Shown here: piece after piece, positions 58,501 to 64,000 of the stretch
Numbering within the stretch: position 1 is the stretch's first letter
Layout of the letters: each line of letters opens with the position of its first letter
From: Trichobilharzia regenti
Lineage: Eukaryota; Platyhelminthes; Trematoda; Strigeidida; Schistosomatidae
Length of the DNA stretch: 64,000 nucleotides
Assembly: GCA_944472135.2 (NCBI GenBank)
Contig: CALYDD020000353.1
Coordinates: forward strand, 186,001 to 250,000
Reading direction: 5' to 3'
Notes under the pieces: model-generated
What the model was told of the DNA's origin: nothing
The model's database searches: none
Seen by the model: only the letters and a program-made list of their open reading frames with translations
Position numbers and translations under genes: made by a program

Positions 58501-61500
58501 ACTGTTGTACCCCATAATTCATGGCTCTATACAAGAACCCTAGGTAACTGCGTGGAAACGGTGACTCGCTAGTGAGCATCCGATCATTTCTCAAGTACTG
58601 GTTTTGTAGGAAATTTGTCTGAGTGGTTTTTTATTTGTCAGTTGGTTGGTCGGTTAGTTAATACCAACCTGCTGAATAAAGATTGGACTTCGTCAGATTG
58701 GAGGCCACATGTGAAGTTCAAGGAATGTTTACCCTCTTCGGTTATCCACGATGAAACACAGAAGTTTATAAACTCTGTGATAATACTTGATACAAGACAG
58801 GTGATGATATTTGAATGTAAAAATTCGATTTTATGCACAGAATGCGGGTTTCTTCACATACTGACATTAACTGAAGTATGCCTGAAAACTAGGATCAGTT
58901 GAGCAGCTTTTTTGTCTTTGAATGAAATGCCGACTAGTTGGTTTCACCCTGATCATTTGTAAAGATGAATAATGGATTAGTTCTTGTGGTAGTCGGTGGA
59001 GACTTGGAAGTGGTAAGTGTTGGAAATACCAGATGAACTATCCCTAGATTTCCAAACATTAGATGAATGAATAAACTACTTGACTGGTAGCCTGCAGATG
59101 CTATCTCGAATATTTTTTCTGAACTCATGTAGATATATGCTGTTTATAAGTCAAAAACAAGGACAAAACATCTACCTGTTACAACATCCCGTGGCTCTTA
59201 AGATAACTCATATTAAAACTGGCCAGATCCCCACAGACGCCATACGTGTAAATTCACTCTAGCTTACAATCCTGCTGTCTACATAATTCTTACATATGTG
59301 TCTGCGTGTGAGGGGATCATAACTTCACTCAAATTTCTAAAGGTACTGTAATATATATATAAACATTTTACTGAACAAATGTTGGGCATATTGGATGTAA
59401 TTTCCTCCTTGTAGATTCAGATGACCATTTGGAACTTCAAAGTTGTAAGGCCTTTGATTTCAAATTGGTGTATATATTGTTGTATTATATTTGTGTAATT
59501 CATCCACTACATCACAAAATAACTAATTAGAAGACGGTTTCGGCTGAATAAAAATCTTCTCCACAGATGAAAACACGTACTAGGTCATACATTTTTGTGG
59601 ACGTCTAACGTAGGAGGGAGGAACCTGTAGAGCGTCGTTTCTGGTTAGGCGTCAAAATATGGCCAGGAACAAAGTGAATCCGATGAAAAAAAAAAGAGGA
59701 TACCGAAAACATAATTATTCAGATGATCACACTTCTGTTCAGAACAACAAATAATTATGCTGGTCATTGTAAATACATGGATAAAGCATATTTCTTTTAT
59801 CTATGATCAGTTTAAATTTTTTGTGTCATTCCTGCTTCAGCTATGTCCAGATGTTTGATTTCACTTCTTTATACAAGGTTGAGTGGACTTCAATGGGTCA
59901 GGTGTCTCAATATGAGCTGAATATCTTGAGTTCACGAGGTGCTCCGTTGTTGAACTACAGACATATACCTGTGTAATAGCCTCACATTCTCATACTCAGA
60001 AAGGAAAATAAATTCGGAGAAAGTTGTTTCGCAGGTCTAGGTTACTCACGATGTAATCAGCTCCATAGAAGTATGTGAAATGTAAATAAACTTGCAATTG
60101 CATGGAGGATTTCATCATGAGCTGATATCAGTTAGAGAACAACTAGAAAACCAGGGAGTACTGTACAGCTGTTTCATCCTAGTTTGCGACTCTCCACAGT
60201 ACTCACTCACCGAGGTTCGAACCTAGGACCTCCTGGTTACAAGACAATCTCATATACCATCGAGCAACTGGTGATTACCACACTTTAGTTTCAGGTTTCC
60301 ATCAACACGTTCTGCATTAATTTGCTTTATTAGATGGTTACTTGGTTTCATTGGCGATCGTAAATTTAGGTGATATCGAATGAAAAACGTCTTTGCTACT
60401 CCTAAGTATCACTCACCTATTGAAATTAGTAAGCAGTAAGCCTCTCGTCAGATGAACTGCTGGAACACATTATGCAACCAATTGAGTTCGAACTTCTTAC
60501 AGATATATGACCGAAGCTAAGTTGTTCGAAAGCTTTTAATAATAAGCAGGTGTCCTCCACATATATACCTTATCGCATAGTAATACCTGAATACTACTTC
60601 TCACAGCTAAGATCCACTCATAAAGAACATGATGTGGGGTAGATCTCGATGTAGACCCAAATTTAACTGACCACATATTATTTTTCGTAAATCAAAAAAT
60701 TGAATTCAAATAGCATAATAAGCGTTAAACGGGTTTGACATTTTTGAGCAGAATGTTTATTCTTTTCAACACACTTGTGCATCACAATAATTTCAAGCTC
60801 TTCGAATTACACGAAGTTTTCCTCGAGAGACATGAAAAAAAATGCAAACTGCTAACCTGCCTACTCATTGCTGAATTATTAAGAATTTGCATAAATATTT
60901 TTTTTCAACTTCAGGTTTATTTCTGTGTGCCATAAAAGGTAAGCCCCTGTTTATTGTGGAGTATTGGTGATTCAATGGAAATCTGGCAGTTTCGCTTAAC
61001 TTTCAGTGAATTAATTTATCCAGTTTCATCGACTACCACCTAAATTAGAAGATCCTGGCCTTCGAAGAAATGTAAGAACTGGATATAAGTAGATCTGACA
61101 GTACTAAGTTCACAAATATTCACAAATGCGACTCTACTAGTATTATGAGACTGAGAGATGTGAATATCATCGACGGATGAAATATTTTGTTGGCTGAACA
61201 CGCTTCTGAACTGCAGATAATAACGTCCATTAAGTTTCCAGTGGAATATAGGCTTCAAGTTGAAGGCTTAAATGTTCCATAACAGTGGTGCTTTTTTCAA
61301 GCGATGGGGTTGCTTACCTGATACTAAATCCTCTTCATCAGCAGTCTTATTACTGGCCTAGTGAGTCGAGGATCCAACCCTGAATCACGTGTGTGGTAGT
61401 CCAATTATCTAACACTAAAACACCGACATATTAAATTATTTATTATTATATTTATTGTTACTTTGGGTTCCTAGTGTAACATAGGGATTAAACTGCACGT

Positions 61501-63882
61501 CTCCACTTGCTTGTGTATTCTGCTGTACTATTCACCTGTATCCATGTGAGTCCATACCATTTCACCTCGTCTTCGCACGATCTCCTCCCTGTCACCATTG
61601 CACTGACGTCCTACCCGCCGTTTCCCTTTCGGGTTCCACTCGAGCAATGGCCTAATGCGCGCGCTATTTCACCAACCTGTATCCTCAGTGAGTGTCCAAT
61701 CCATATCCACTTTCTCCTGCATATTTGTTGGGCGATCGGTTCTGGTTTTGTTTTGTTTGTTCCCTAAGTTTCGTTCCAGCCATCTAATCTTCAGTTGATA
61801 ATGGTCTGCAACAGGCTGTTGGAAATATTCTTTGTGACCAGCCCGTCAAGTTTCTGATCCGTATAGAAGAACTGACTTACTTGAAGTTTGTATTGAAAAT
61901 CTGACCGAATTTTGTTGTTGATGCTGAGTGACAAAGATTTCCAGATTGGTTTCAGTCGGTTTATAAATGAGTATCTCGCCTTCTCGATTCTCGCTCGATT
62001 TGACATGCTCGTACCTTCCGAATGCCTGTAGTTGAGACAATGCTCCCTAGATAAGTGAATGAAGTAACCTCTTTCAAATCCCTCCCGTTGATGGTGATTG
62101 TCTCTGGATATTGCTGTTGTTGTTGTTAGTTGGTTGGTTATTTTAATAACCTCCGTCTTGTCTATGTTCACCTGGAGTGCTGTCTTTGCAGGCTGCTTCT
62201 TCGAACAGTTTGTCGGTTTACGCTCGTAAGTCTTCGATATTGTGTGACATCAAACATAATGCATCCGGGAACAAAATCCAAGTTCTTCACGTTGGTTCAG
62301 GATATTCCTGTCTTAATGAAAAATCAGGTGACAAAACGATTTGAGTAGTCCGTCCGCCTACATTTAGTGTAGAAAGTCATGACCAAATAAGATGAAATGA
62401 CAATAAATATTTCGTAATGAGTCTAAATTAAAATAATCATAATAATAATAACGATTTGCTTTATTCCAAAAGAGCCCTGATGATACGATGTGGAATCCTC
62501 ATCATCATCATCTCATTGATTGACTAAAGTTGTATTACATTGAAAACTGACTATTTGCTTATTTTAACCTAATGAATAACTGTAATTATTGTGCTCGATA
62601 TTAAAAAGAGAGATATTCTATTTCTGTTGTTTTAGACTCTGACGTTAAGAATAAAAAGCGTGTAAGTACTTCCAACTCACACTAATCAGCATTTCGTAAG
62701 GCTTTCTTCGGGCGTGCTTAAATCTGGGGTTATGATTAACTTACATCATCTAACGTTTTCTTGTGTTTTCATGAGTTCAGTTACGAAATAGGACAGGGAA
62801 TGATTTGGAGAGTGAGGATTCAGTTTTTGACCCTTCACACAGTCACTCATATTTGTGACTCTTCGTCTTGTTGATAGTGTCAATTCAGAGTTTTAGACTT
62901 ATCCTTCTTTAAAATTTTGTTTCTTTGCGTCTTGAGTGAAACGCAGGGCTTCCACCATGAGCTTTGAAGTTACATGAACGATGATATTGTTTCTACTGGG
63001 TGGGATTTCCATCTCGACTCTCAATCTTTACTTCTCGTCAGGCATACAAACGCATAGAGGACGTCCAGAAATAAGCATGCCGGAGATCTAACGCCAGACT
63101 ACCTGCAGAGTTAGTGAGGAATTTACTGCTGAACCAACGTCACTTATTGGCTTTCTAAGCTAAGATCATGGGAAGCCTTCAAGATATCTATATACGAATA
63201 AATGTCAGTTTAGTGACCATCACAGCTGTCTTAATCTCATGATATGTAAAATGACTGAGAGATATTAAACTGAACAAACTAATTTTATTCTCTACATATT
63301 AGCTATCGAAATGGTTTGATAATAAAATTATTGAATGTAAATATCCCACACACGTTACATAAATTGTCAAGTAGTAAGAAAACACTTGTATAAAAAAAAC
63401 TATATATATGATTATGCGTGATCAATTATGCTCTGAAACTCATCCAGTCATCATAGATATTCCTCACACTGTGTGTCTTACATGAAACAAATTCCACCGC
63501 ACTGTCCTTGTTCTTTCATTAGACTGAATTGTCCTATTGTTAATTTTGAATACATATGAACGAACGTATGGTGGTATTTCTCACTCACAACGTTTCTGTT
63601 TTGTGTAATGTAGAGACAGGCTTCAAATTACTAAGGCAAATGGCTGTTGTGATCCGTATGGATGGCGAAAACTATAACAAACTGATTAATACGTGGTAAT
63701 AAATAAGACTGAAAATAATAATATACAGTAATTGGTGCTTGACATCTGAATTCTTTCTGAATATCAAAATTCAAATATTGTTTACGAAAATAATGGAGAC
63801 ACCGCACTACCGGTTGTGAGATTTGAATGTCATATTTATCTATATATTGTTTCAGATCTTAATGATAAGATGTATGACGGAT
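31460..63882 (+). CDS. micro-exon gene (MEG-like) encoding a secreted CX3C-repeat protein; 3' end beyond window
   Basis: One signal-peptide exon and at least 16 tiny exons (9-30 nt), nearly all a multiple of 3 in length and flanked by phase-1 introns, so any of them can be skipped without breaking the frame. This is the defining plan of schistosome MEGs, whose products are secreted from gland or tegument cells. From exon 5 on, Cys-x3-Cys exons alternate with short linker exons. The chain was built from acceptor plus donor plus phase plus absence of stop. Four exons are also confirmed by the diverged inverted copy at the left edge. Introns of 0.4-6.4 kb are filled with transposons. Transcript structure is a prediction and some micro-exons may be missed. 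Family membership is not assigned. Confidence 0.8.
31570..31770. repeat. dispersed repeat fragment
   Basis: TGTGATCAAGATTTGACCGAA (split at the last base) and the following GATGCAGAGTAAGAAG resemble 38140-38205, and weakly 54690-54725. Short family of unknown kind within MEG introns. Confidence 0.5.
31985..32410 (+). mobile_element. SINE-B, tandem partial copies
   Basis: The body segment (GACTGAATTCTATCAG to GGTGCACATT, 32027-32097) precedes a full head (GAATAGCTCAGAGGTAACG at 32240; GGGTTTAATCTCAG at 32285) and end (ATATCTAAT at about 32402). The + head and the - body segment show two units side by side. Confidence 0.7.
32405..32980 (+). pseudogene. Penelope-like RT/linker fragment
   Basis: NNLPFLDFFLSKKKDGYL and LFRKKTSVGQYTHF correspond to IPFLDVLVRR and VYRKSTHTDQ in the copy at 16151. 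Later SFSTKPVITKRVKDKL and YEFNCSCGD (about 32830-32935) lead up to the GIY-YIG domain. Stops separate the parts. Confidence 0.75.
32985..33130 (-). mobile_element. Penelope-like 3' tail, inverted
   Basis: CACAGTGTTATAC and TTTCGAGCACAATTTATCACC are the common tail also at 37440, 45930, 53470 and 54130. Inverted relative to the preceding coding fragment, as in the other inverted-end copies here. Confidence 0.65.
33227..34378. repeat. three foldback (hairpin) repeats of about 100 bp
   Basis: Units at about 33227-33300 (partial, inverted), 33990-34095 and 34268-34372. The two complete units are almost identical. Each has imperfect inverted ends, GAAAATTTTCTTTTCGACGAA and TTCGTCGAAAAGAAAAAGTTC (each split by one base in copies), around a 45-base core GTAAATACACGAATGTAGAG. 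MITE-like, but no target duplication or transposase is seen. Confidence 0.7.
34380..35285. other. MEG intron 1, no gene recognised
   Basis: AT-rich with (AAT)n runs at 35155-35240. No exon candidates passed. Confidence 0.5.
35290..35800 (-). pseudogene. Penelope-like GIY-YIG fragment
   Basis: On the minus strand, NNLFYLTPCRND...VKYIGQTS (about 35500-35571) is the nuclease start. LTEHKNRAKSG and SAIALHAVTHNRTI follow. Close relative of the fragment at 1100-1420. (ATT)n run at 35780-35815. Confidence 0.8.
35817..35885 (+). mobile_element. SINE-A head only
   Basis: TGCGTCGGTGGCACAGTGG and GGTTCGATTCCC. The 3' body is missing. The ends do not pair into an acceptor stem, so I do not call a tRNA gene. 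Confidence 0.65.
35890..36735. other. MEG intron 1, no gene recognised
   Basis: AT-rich intron sequence without repeats that I can place. Confidence 0.5.
36745..37340. mobile_element. two SINE-B copies, inverted to each other
   Basis: Minus-strand copy at 36745-37080 (B-box region GATTCGAACCTGTG on the plus strand at about 36860), then a plus-strand partial copy 37080-37340 (GCGGGTTCAATTTGC at about 37098). Confidence 0.7.
37370..37545 (+). mobile_element. Penelope-like 3' tail
   Basis: CAACAATTTGTGCTCGAAATGT and the ATAACACTCCACTGTGTGAT segment are the plus-strand form of the common tail. Confidence 0.65.
37927..37944 (+). CDS. MEG exon 2, 18 nt
   Basis: Acceptor ACATTTCAG, donor GTAAGT. 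With A from exon 1 it reads S-VEGKR. Phase 1 in and out. Confidence 0.8.
38130..38225. repeat. dispersed repeat fragment, second copy
   Basis: GTGATCAAGATTTGACTGAAT and GAATGAGAAGTAG correspond to 31675-31735. Confidence 0.5.
38226..39674. other. MEG intron 2, no gene recognised
   Basis: Contains a 73-codon minus-strand frame (38504-38725) with FEMYYANTSDSPDKLRLLIV, not recognised and probably chance, and a CTGTC run at 39612-39632. Confidence 0.45.
39675..39683 (+). CDS. MEG exon 3, 9 nt
   Basis: Strong T-rich acceptor (ACTATTTTTTGTAG) and donor GTAAAT around CAAGTACAG, giving A-S-T with G from exon 2. Such very short exons are seen in MEGs, but at 9 nt chance is harder to exclude. Confidence 0.65.
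39985..40260 (-). mobile_element. degraded RTE 3' end
   Basis: TGAGCGGAACATAAGCTTTCAA resembles the RTE 3' segment CTAGTGGAACATAGGGCTTCAA (4570-4590). Very decayed. Confidence 0.5.
40261..40970. other. MEG intron 3, no gene recognised
   Basis: Short frames only. None has coding character. Confidence 0.5.
40975..41645. mobile_element. two SINE-C copies, inverted to each other
   Basis: Minus-strand copy 40975-41280, plus-strand copy about 41410-41645 with CAGTGGCTTAATGGTCTATG and a decayed B box (TGTGTTTAAAGACTGG). Confidence 0.7.
41646..42105. other. MEG intron 3, no gene recognised
   Basis: AT-rich, no repeat recognised. Confidence 0.5.
42110..42250 (-). mobile_element. SINE-C fragment
   Basis: GTTTGATCACAGACTGGTGTC and the GAATACTGGACAGTTGTTTC segment of the family. 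Head decayed. Confidence 0.55.
42714..42734 (+). CDS. MEG exon 4, 21 nt linker
   Basis: Excellent acceptor (CATTCTCTTTATTCTGTAG) and donor GTGAGT. With G from exon 3 it reads D-PNIKIY and ends in T, which supplies the first base of the Cys codon of exon 5. Confidence 0.75.
43095..43420 (-). mobile_element. SINE-C copy
   Basis: GGCTGTTTCGTCCTAGTTTCG, ACCCTCCGCTTACAAGG and the CTAGAGAGCATCAG end are all present on the plus strand in family order. Confidence 0.7.
43590..43735 (+). mobile_element. Sm-alpha-type SINE fragment with decayed hammerhead
   Basis: CCAGGTACATCC, then GAGCCCTGAATAGGATAAAAT in the place of stem II and the GAAA, then AGATTCCACTGC. The ribozyme core is lost. A fused SINE-C piece precedes it. 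Confidence 0.6.
44045..44545. mobile_element. two SINE-C copies facing each other
   Basis: Minus-strand copy 44045-44385, then a plus-strand copy from 44386 with GCGTTCGAACCCAG as B box, ending near 44545. The second has a counterpart in the left arm (8235-8540). Confidence 0.7.
44560..45440 (+). other. right arm of inverted duplication, part 1
   Basis: Reverse-complement match to 7744-8230 and 4140-4533, with the RTE of the left arm missing here. Contains MEG exon 5. Confidence 0.75.
45342..45362 (+). CDS. MEG exon 5, 21 nt CX3C unit 1
   Basis: Acceptor CTTTAACATATTAG, donor GTAAGT. With T from exon 4 it reads C-GSM-C-RV. The left-arm copy (4220-4240) differs only between and after the first Cys and keeps the Cys spacing. 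Confidence 0.8.
45440..45790 (-). mobile_element. RTE 3' fragment
   Basis: GAGTGGAACATAGGGCTTCAA at 45470 and the segment to TTGGTGAGCAGTTGGC match 4565-4830. An ATT run precedes it. Truncated at the 5' side. Confidence 0.75.
45880..46870 (-). mobile_element. Penelope-like fragment
   Basis: 3' tail at 45910-46080, then minus-strand GIY-YIG-region remnants (46180-46440) and part of the RT linker (46640-46850), all with stops. Same layout as 870-1940. Confidence 0.7.
46875..47730. other. MEG intron 5, no gene recognised
   Basis: Contains a 74-codon plus-strand frame at 47194-47418 with no known similarity and no splice support. Confidence 0.45.
47735..47935 (+). mobile_element. SINE-A full copy
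   Basis: Head TGCGTCGGTAGCACAGCGG, B box GTTTCGATCCC, body GGCTACCGATATCACATGC, A-rich tail at 47915-47935. Confidence 0.85.
47940..48300. other. MEG intron 5, no gene recognised
   Basis: No repeat recognised. Splice-like pairs near 48000 and 48110 fail on length or phase. Confidence 0.45.
48626..48649 (+). CDS. MEG exon 6, 24 nt linker
   Basis: Acceptor TTTTTTTCATTTCAG, donor GTGAGT. With T from exon 5 it reads Y-GPVQNRF and ends in T. The left-arm copy (3884-3907) is identical over all 24 bases. Confidence 0.85.
49087..49104 (+). CDS. MEG exon 7, 18 nt CX3C unit 2
   Basis: Acceptor ATAATTTTAG, donor GTAAAA. With T from exon 6 it reads C-ALG-C-L. Left-arm copy at 3436-3453 reads C-TLG-C-L. 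Confidence 0.8.
   Translation, partial: AHLDA
49410..49985. mobile_element. two SINE-C copies, inverted to each other
   Basis: Minus-strand copy 49410-49760 (GGGTTCCAACCTACGACCTTC at 49487) and plus-strand copy about 49785-49985 (GGGTTTGAACCCTGG at 49859). Both absent from the left arm. Confidence 0.75.
50300..50560 (+). mobile_element. SINE-C fragment
   Basis: Body only: GACTAGGACGAAACAGTTGTC, then the GATGCTCACTATTGACTGGC end segment. Confidence 0.6.
50582..51135 (-). repeat. solo LTR of the 21626 family, interrupted by a SINE-C
   Basis: TGTAACGACAGAAAACAAGGGC opens it on the plus strand (as at 26059) and GTCTACCAATTCTGCTTAGCAG with CTCTCACCACA closes it (51085-51120). A SINE-C at 50655-50825 lies inside. 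Confidence 0.65.
50655..50825 (-). mobile_element. SINE-C inside the LTR
   Basis: GGTTCGAACCAAGGACCTTC at 50777 on the plus strand and the TTCACCATGAGTTGACATTA start segment. Confidence 0.75.
51170..51350 (+). mobile_element. SINE-C copy
   Basis: CCCAGTGGCTGAATGGTC (A box) and AGTTCGAACCCTAG (B box). A counterpart body is at 2555-2690 in the left arm. Confidence 0.75.
51350..52010 (+). other. right arm of inverted duplication, part 3
   Basis: Reverse complement of 1990-2560 and 700-850, with the Penelope-like insertion of the left arm missing here. Contains MEG exon 8. Confidence 0.75.
51937..51963 (+). CDS. MEG exon 8, 27 nt linker
   Basis: Acceptor ATAAACTTTTCAG, donor GTAAGC. With G from exon 7 it reads D-EDGKKFEK and ends in T. 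The left-arm copy has a stop at the second codon. Confidence 0.8.
52085..52470 (+). pseudogene. Penelope-like 3' coding end
   Basis: HVDNYGDHFDWEKVEI (52093-52142) matches HTDNYGHQFDWDNVQI of the 16151 copy. REFPEAWWSNE and the CAGAGAACAC end follow. Decayed. Confidence 0.75.
52680..52940 (-). mobile_element. SINE-B copy
   Basis: GCTGAATTCTATCAGTCACA, ATCACGGTGCACATTGA and GTTAGTTGGCACTCACCAGTC in family order on the plus strand. Confidence 0.7.
52983..53172 (+). mobile_element. SINE-A full copy
   Basis: GGTCGGTAGCACAGTGG, GAGGTTCGAGCCC, GGGCTACCGATATC and an A-rich tail. Confidence 0.85.
53175..53400 (+). mobile_element. SINE-B head copy
   Basis: CGAATAGCTCAGTGGTAGCG (A box), CCGGTTTGAATCTC (B box) and the end CCAACCATCTAATA. 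Confidence 0.8.
53440..54200. mobile_element. Penelope-like element remnant with inverted ends
   Basis: 53450-53640 (minus) and 53995-54190 (plus) are inverted copies of the same 3' tail, e.g. CAGTGTTATACAGTAGTA and its complement. GIY-YIG-region remnants at 53690-53830 lie between. Mirrors the layout of 15911-17819. Confidence 0.7.
54312..54329 (+). CDS. MEG exon 9, 18 nt CX3C unit 3
   Basis: Acceptor TGTTGTGCTAG is modest, donor GTAAGT is perfect. With T from exon 8 it reads C-AES-C-Y. It falls exactly where the alternation demands a Cys exon, which raises confidence. Confidence 0.65.
54494..54686 (+). mobile_element. SINE-A full copy
   Basis: GCGTCGGTGACACTGAGG, AGGTTCGATCCCC, GGCTACCGATATCGCATGC and an A-rich tail. 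Confidence 0.85.
54690..55287. other. MEG intron 9
   Basis: No repeat except a short segment related to 31675. Exon-like pairs at 54909-54946 and 55236-55253 were considered and not accepted. Confidence 0.5.
55288..55311 (+). CDS. MEG exon 10, 24 nt linker
   Basis: Acceptor TTCAACTATAG, donor GTAAGT. With A from exon 9 it reads S-DPKSADY and ends in T. Begins D-P like exon 4. Confidence 0.7.
55312..56217. other. MEG intron 10
   Basis: A SINE-C fragment at about 55645-55705 (AAACTGTTGTCCAGTACTCC). The rest is unrecognised. Confidence 0.5.
56218..56241 (+). CDS. MEG exon 11, 24 nt CX3C unit 4
   Basis: Acceptor CTACGTTTTCAG, donor GTAAGC. With T from exon 10 it reads C-KIY-C-NQY. Confidence 0.8.
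56850..57045 (-). mobile_element. Sm-alpha-type SINE with hammerhead ribozyme sequence
   Basis: Minus-strand head (GAACGCTCTGGAGTTTGAAAC; B box GGTTCAATCCTCGG) and the hammerhead region. Same layout as 27167-27370. Confidence 0.75.
56880..56955 (-). ncRNA. hammerhead ribozyme remnant (core mutated)
   Basis: Minus strand: ATATCCAG, CTGACCA, CGTGTGCCGAAAAAGGAC, GAAA, TCTTGGATTCC. As at 27275 the CUGANGA core is CTGACCA (G8 to C), with C3 unchanged. Stem II is also weakened. Self-cleavage is predicted to be lost. Confidence 0.65.
57314..57340 (+). CDS. MEG exon 12, 27 nt linker
   Basis: Very good acceptor (TTTTTTTCTTTTACATCTCTTAG), donor GTAAGA. With C from exon 11 it reads L-LPTTRRDI and ends in T. 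Confidence 0.75.
58012..58032 (+). CDS. MEG exon 13, 21 nt CX3C unit 5
   Basis: Acceptor TAAATTCAAAG is weak, donor GTATGT good. With T from exon 12 it reads C-SEI-C-ET. Position and content fit the alternation. Confidence 0.7.
58205..58605 (-). mobile_element. SINE-C long copy
   Basis: GATTGGTTGGAGGATAACATG start segment, decayed head near 58370 (GGTTTGAAACCAGGACC) and the CTAGTGAGCATCCG end. Confidence 0.7.
58606..59414. other. MEG intron 13, no gene recognised
   Basis: A 95-codon plus-strand frame at 58615-58902 has no known similarity and no splice support. Confidence 0.45.
59415..59444 (+). CDS. MEG exon 14, 30 nt acidic linker
   Basis: Acceptor TTTCCTCCTTGTAG, donor GTAAGG. With G from exon 13 it reads D-SDDHLELQS and ends in T. 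Confidence 0.8.
60095..60270 (-). mobile_element. SINE-C copy
   Basis: GAGGTTCGAACCTAGGACC at 60212 on the plus strand and GGATTTCATCATGAGCTGATA at 60106. Confidence 0.8.
60271..60914. other. MEG intron 14, no gene recognised
   Basis: AT-rich intron sequence. One 66-codon frame (60735-60935) runs into exon 15 in another phase and is not coding by this model. Confidence 0.5.
60915..60938 (+). CDS. MEG exon 15, 24 nt CX3C unit 6
   Basis: Acceptor TTTTTTTCAACTTCAG, donor GTAAGC. With T from exon 14 it reads C-LFL-C-AIK. Confidence 0.8.
61455..62345 (-). pseudogene. RTE 3' half, frame-broken
   Basis: Same segments as 4560-5360 in the same order. On the minus strand NIDKTEVIKITNQ, MSNRARIEKARYSFINRLKP and SLSINNKIRSDFQYKL appear across frames, ending in an ATT-type tail at 61440. 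Close relative of the 4546-7731 element, 5'-truncated. Confidence 0.8.
62346..62635. other. MEG intron 15, no gene recognised
   Basis: AAT/ATC triplet runs at 62425-62450 and 62495-62515. Confidence 0.5.
62636..62659 (+). CDS. MEG exon 16, 24 nt linker (donor uncertain)
   Basis: Acceptor TATTTCTGTTGTTTTAG is very good. With G from exon 15 it reads D-SDVKNKK, and C is left over. The in-phase donor is GTGTAAGT at 62660. The better-looking GTAAGT at 62662 would make 26 nt and shift the phase. I prefer 24 nt because all other exons keep phase 1. Confidence 0.65.
62662..63855. other. MEG intron 16
   Basis: A possible RTE-like 3' segment at 62925-63090 (GTGAAACGCAGGGCTTCCAC). No further exon found, although a Cys exon would be expected somewhere after exon 16. 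Confidence 0.45.
63856..63882 (+). CDS. MEG exon 17, 27 nt
   Basis: Acceptor TATATTGTTTCAG, donor GTAAGT. With C from exon 16 it reads H-LNDKMYDG and ends in T, the base needed for another Cys exon to the right of the window. Confidence 0.7.
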
Positions 63883-64000
63883 GTAAGTTCCTTAACTTCA
63901 TTTCATAGACTTCGTAAAGCTTGAGTAAATATCAATCCTACGGTTTAGGCGAATTGACACGTATAACATGCATATACCTTCTTTGTGCATAATTATTGAA
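63883..64000. other. MEG intron 17, runs off window
   Basis: No further exon or stop codon of the gene is inside the window. Confidence 0.6.

Noticed and set aside
58615..58902. 95-codon open frame as a gene
   Set aside because: Same reasons. The opposite strand is open over the same stretch, which points to chance.
60426..60440. Possible 6-nt micro-exon (after AAATTAG, before GTAAGC)
   Set aside because: Too short to judge without cDNA, and the acceptor lacks a pyrimidine tract.

Overview
The window is AT-rich, intron-rich, repeat-packed eukaryotic DNA that looks like a blood fluke (Schistosoma or a close relative). The evidence is the mix of repeats: RTE-type non-LTR elements, Penelope-like elements with GIY-YIG domains, gypsy and BEL/Pao LTR elements, tRNA-derived SINEs, SINEs carrying a hammerhead ribozyme (Sm-alpha type), and a micro-exon gene (MEG). 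The species cannot be fixed from the sequence alone.

The main host gene is on the + strand from 31460 to beyond the right edge. Exon 1 encodes a signal peptide. It is followed by at least 16 symmetric phase-1 exons of 9 to 30 nt (positions 37927 to 63882), separated by introns full of transposons. From 45342 onward the exons alternate strictly: six exons each encode one Cys-x3-Cys unit, and linker exons (mostly acidic or polar) lie between them. The first Cys codon of every Cys exon is split by the intron as T|GY. The predicted product is a small secreted protein built of tandem CX3C pairs. A MEG family number cannot be assigned from sequence alone.

The left edge (about 640-8540) is an inverted, diverged duplicate of 44050-52000. 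It carries minus-strand copies of four of these exons (4220-4240, 3884-3907, 3436-3453, 768-794). The last has an in-frame stop and the third lies beside an RTE insertion, so this second locus is probably a pseudogene.

Between the arms: a near-full-length RTE (4546-7731, 12-bp target duplication) inside the left arm; a minus-strand gypsy element (about 8690-15461) with a BEL/Pao element nested in it (8896-12856, 358-bp LTRs, 5-bp target duplication); a Penelope-like element with inverted ends (15911-17819); RTE fragments, solo LTRs and SINEs (18000-27400); and a young gypsy element (27823-31099, 301-bp LTRs) ending 360 bp before the MEG start codon. From 31.5 to 64 kb everything between micro-exons is intron holding SINEs, Penelope and RTE fragments. 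No other host protein gene, rRNA, true tRNA gene or CRISPR array was recognised.
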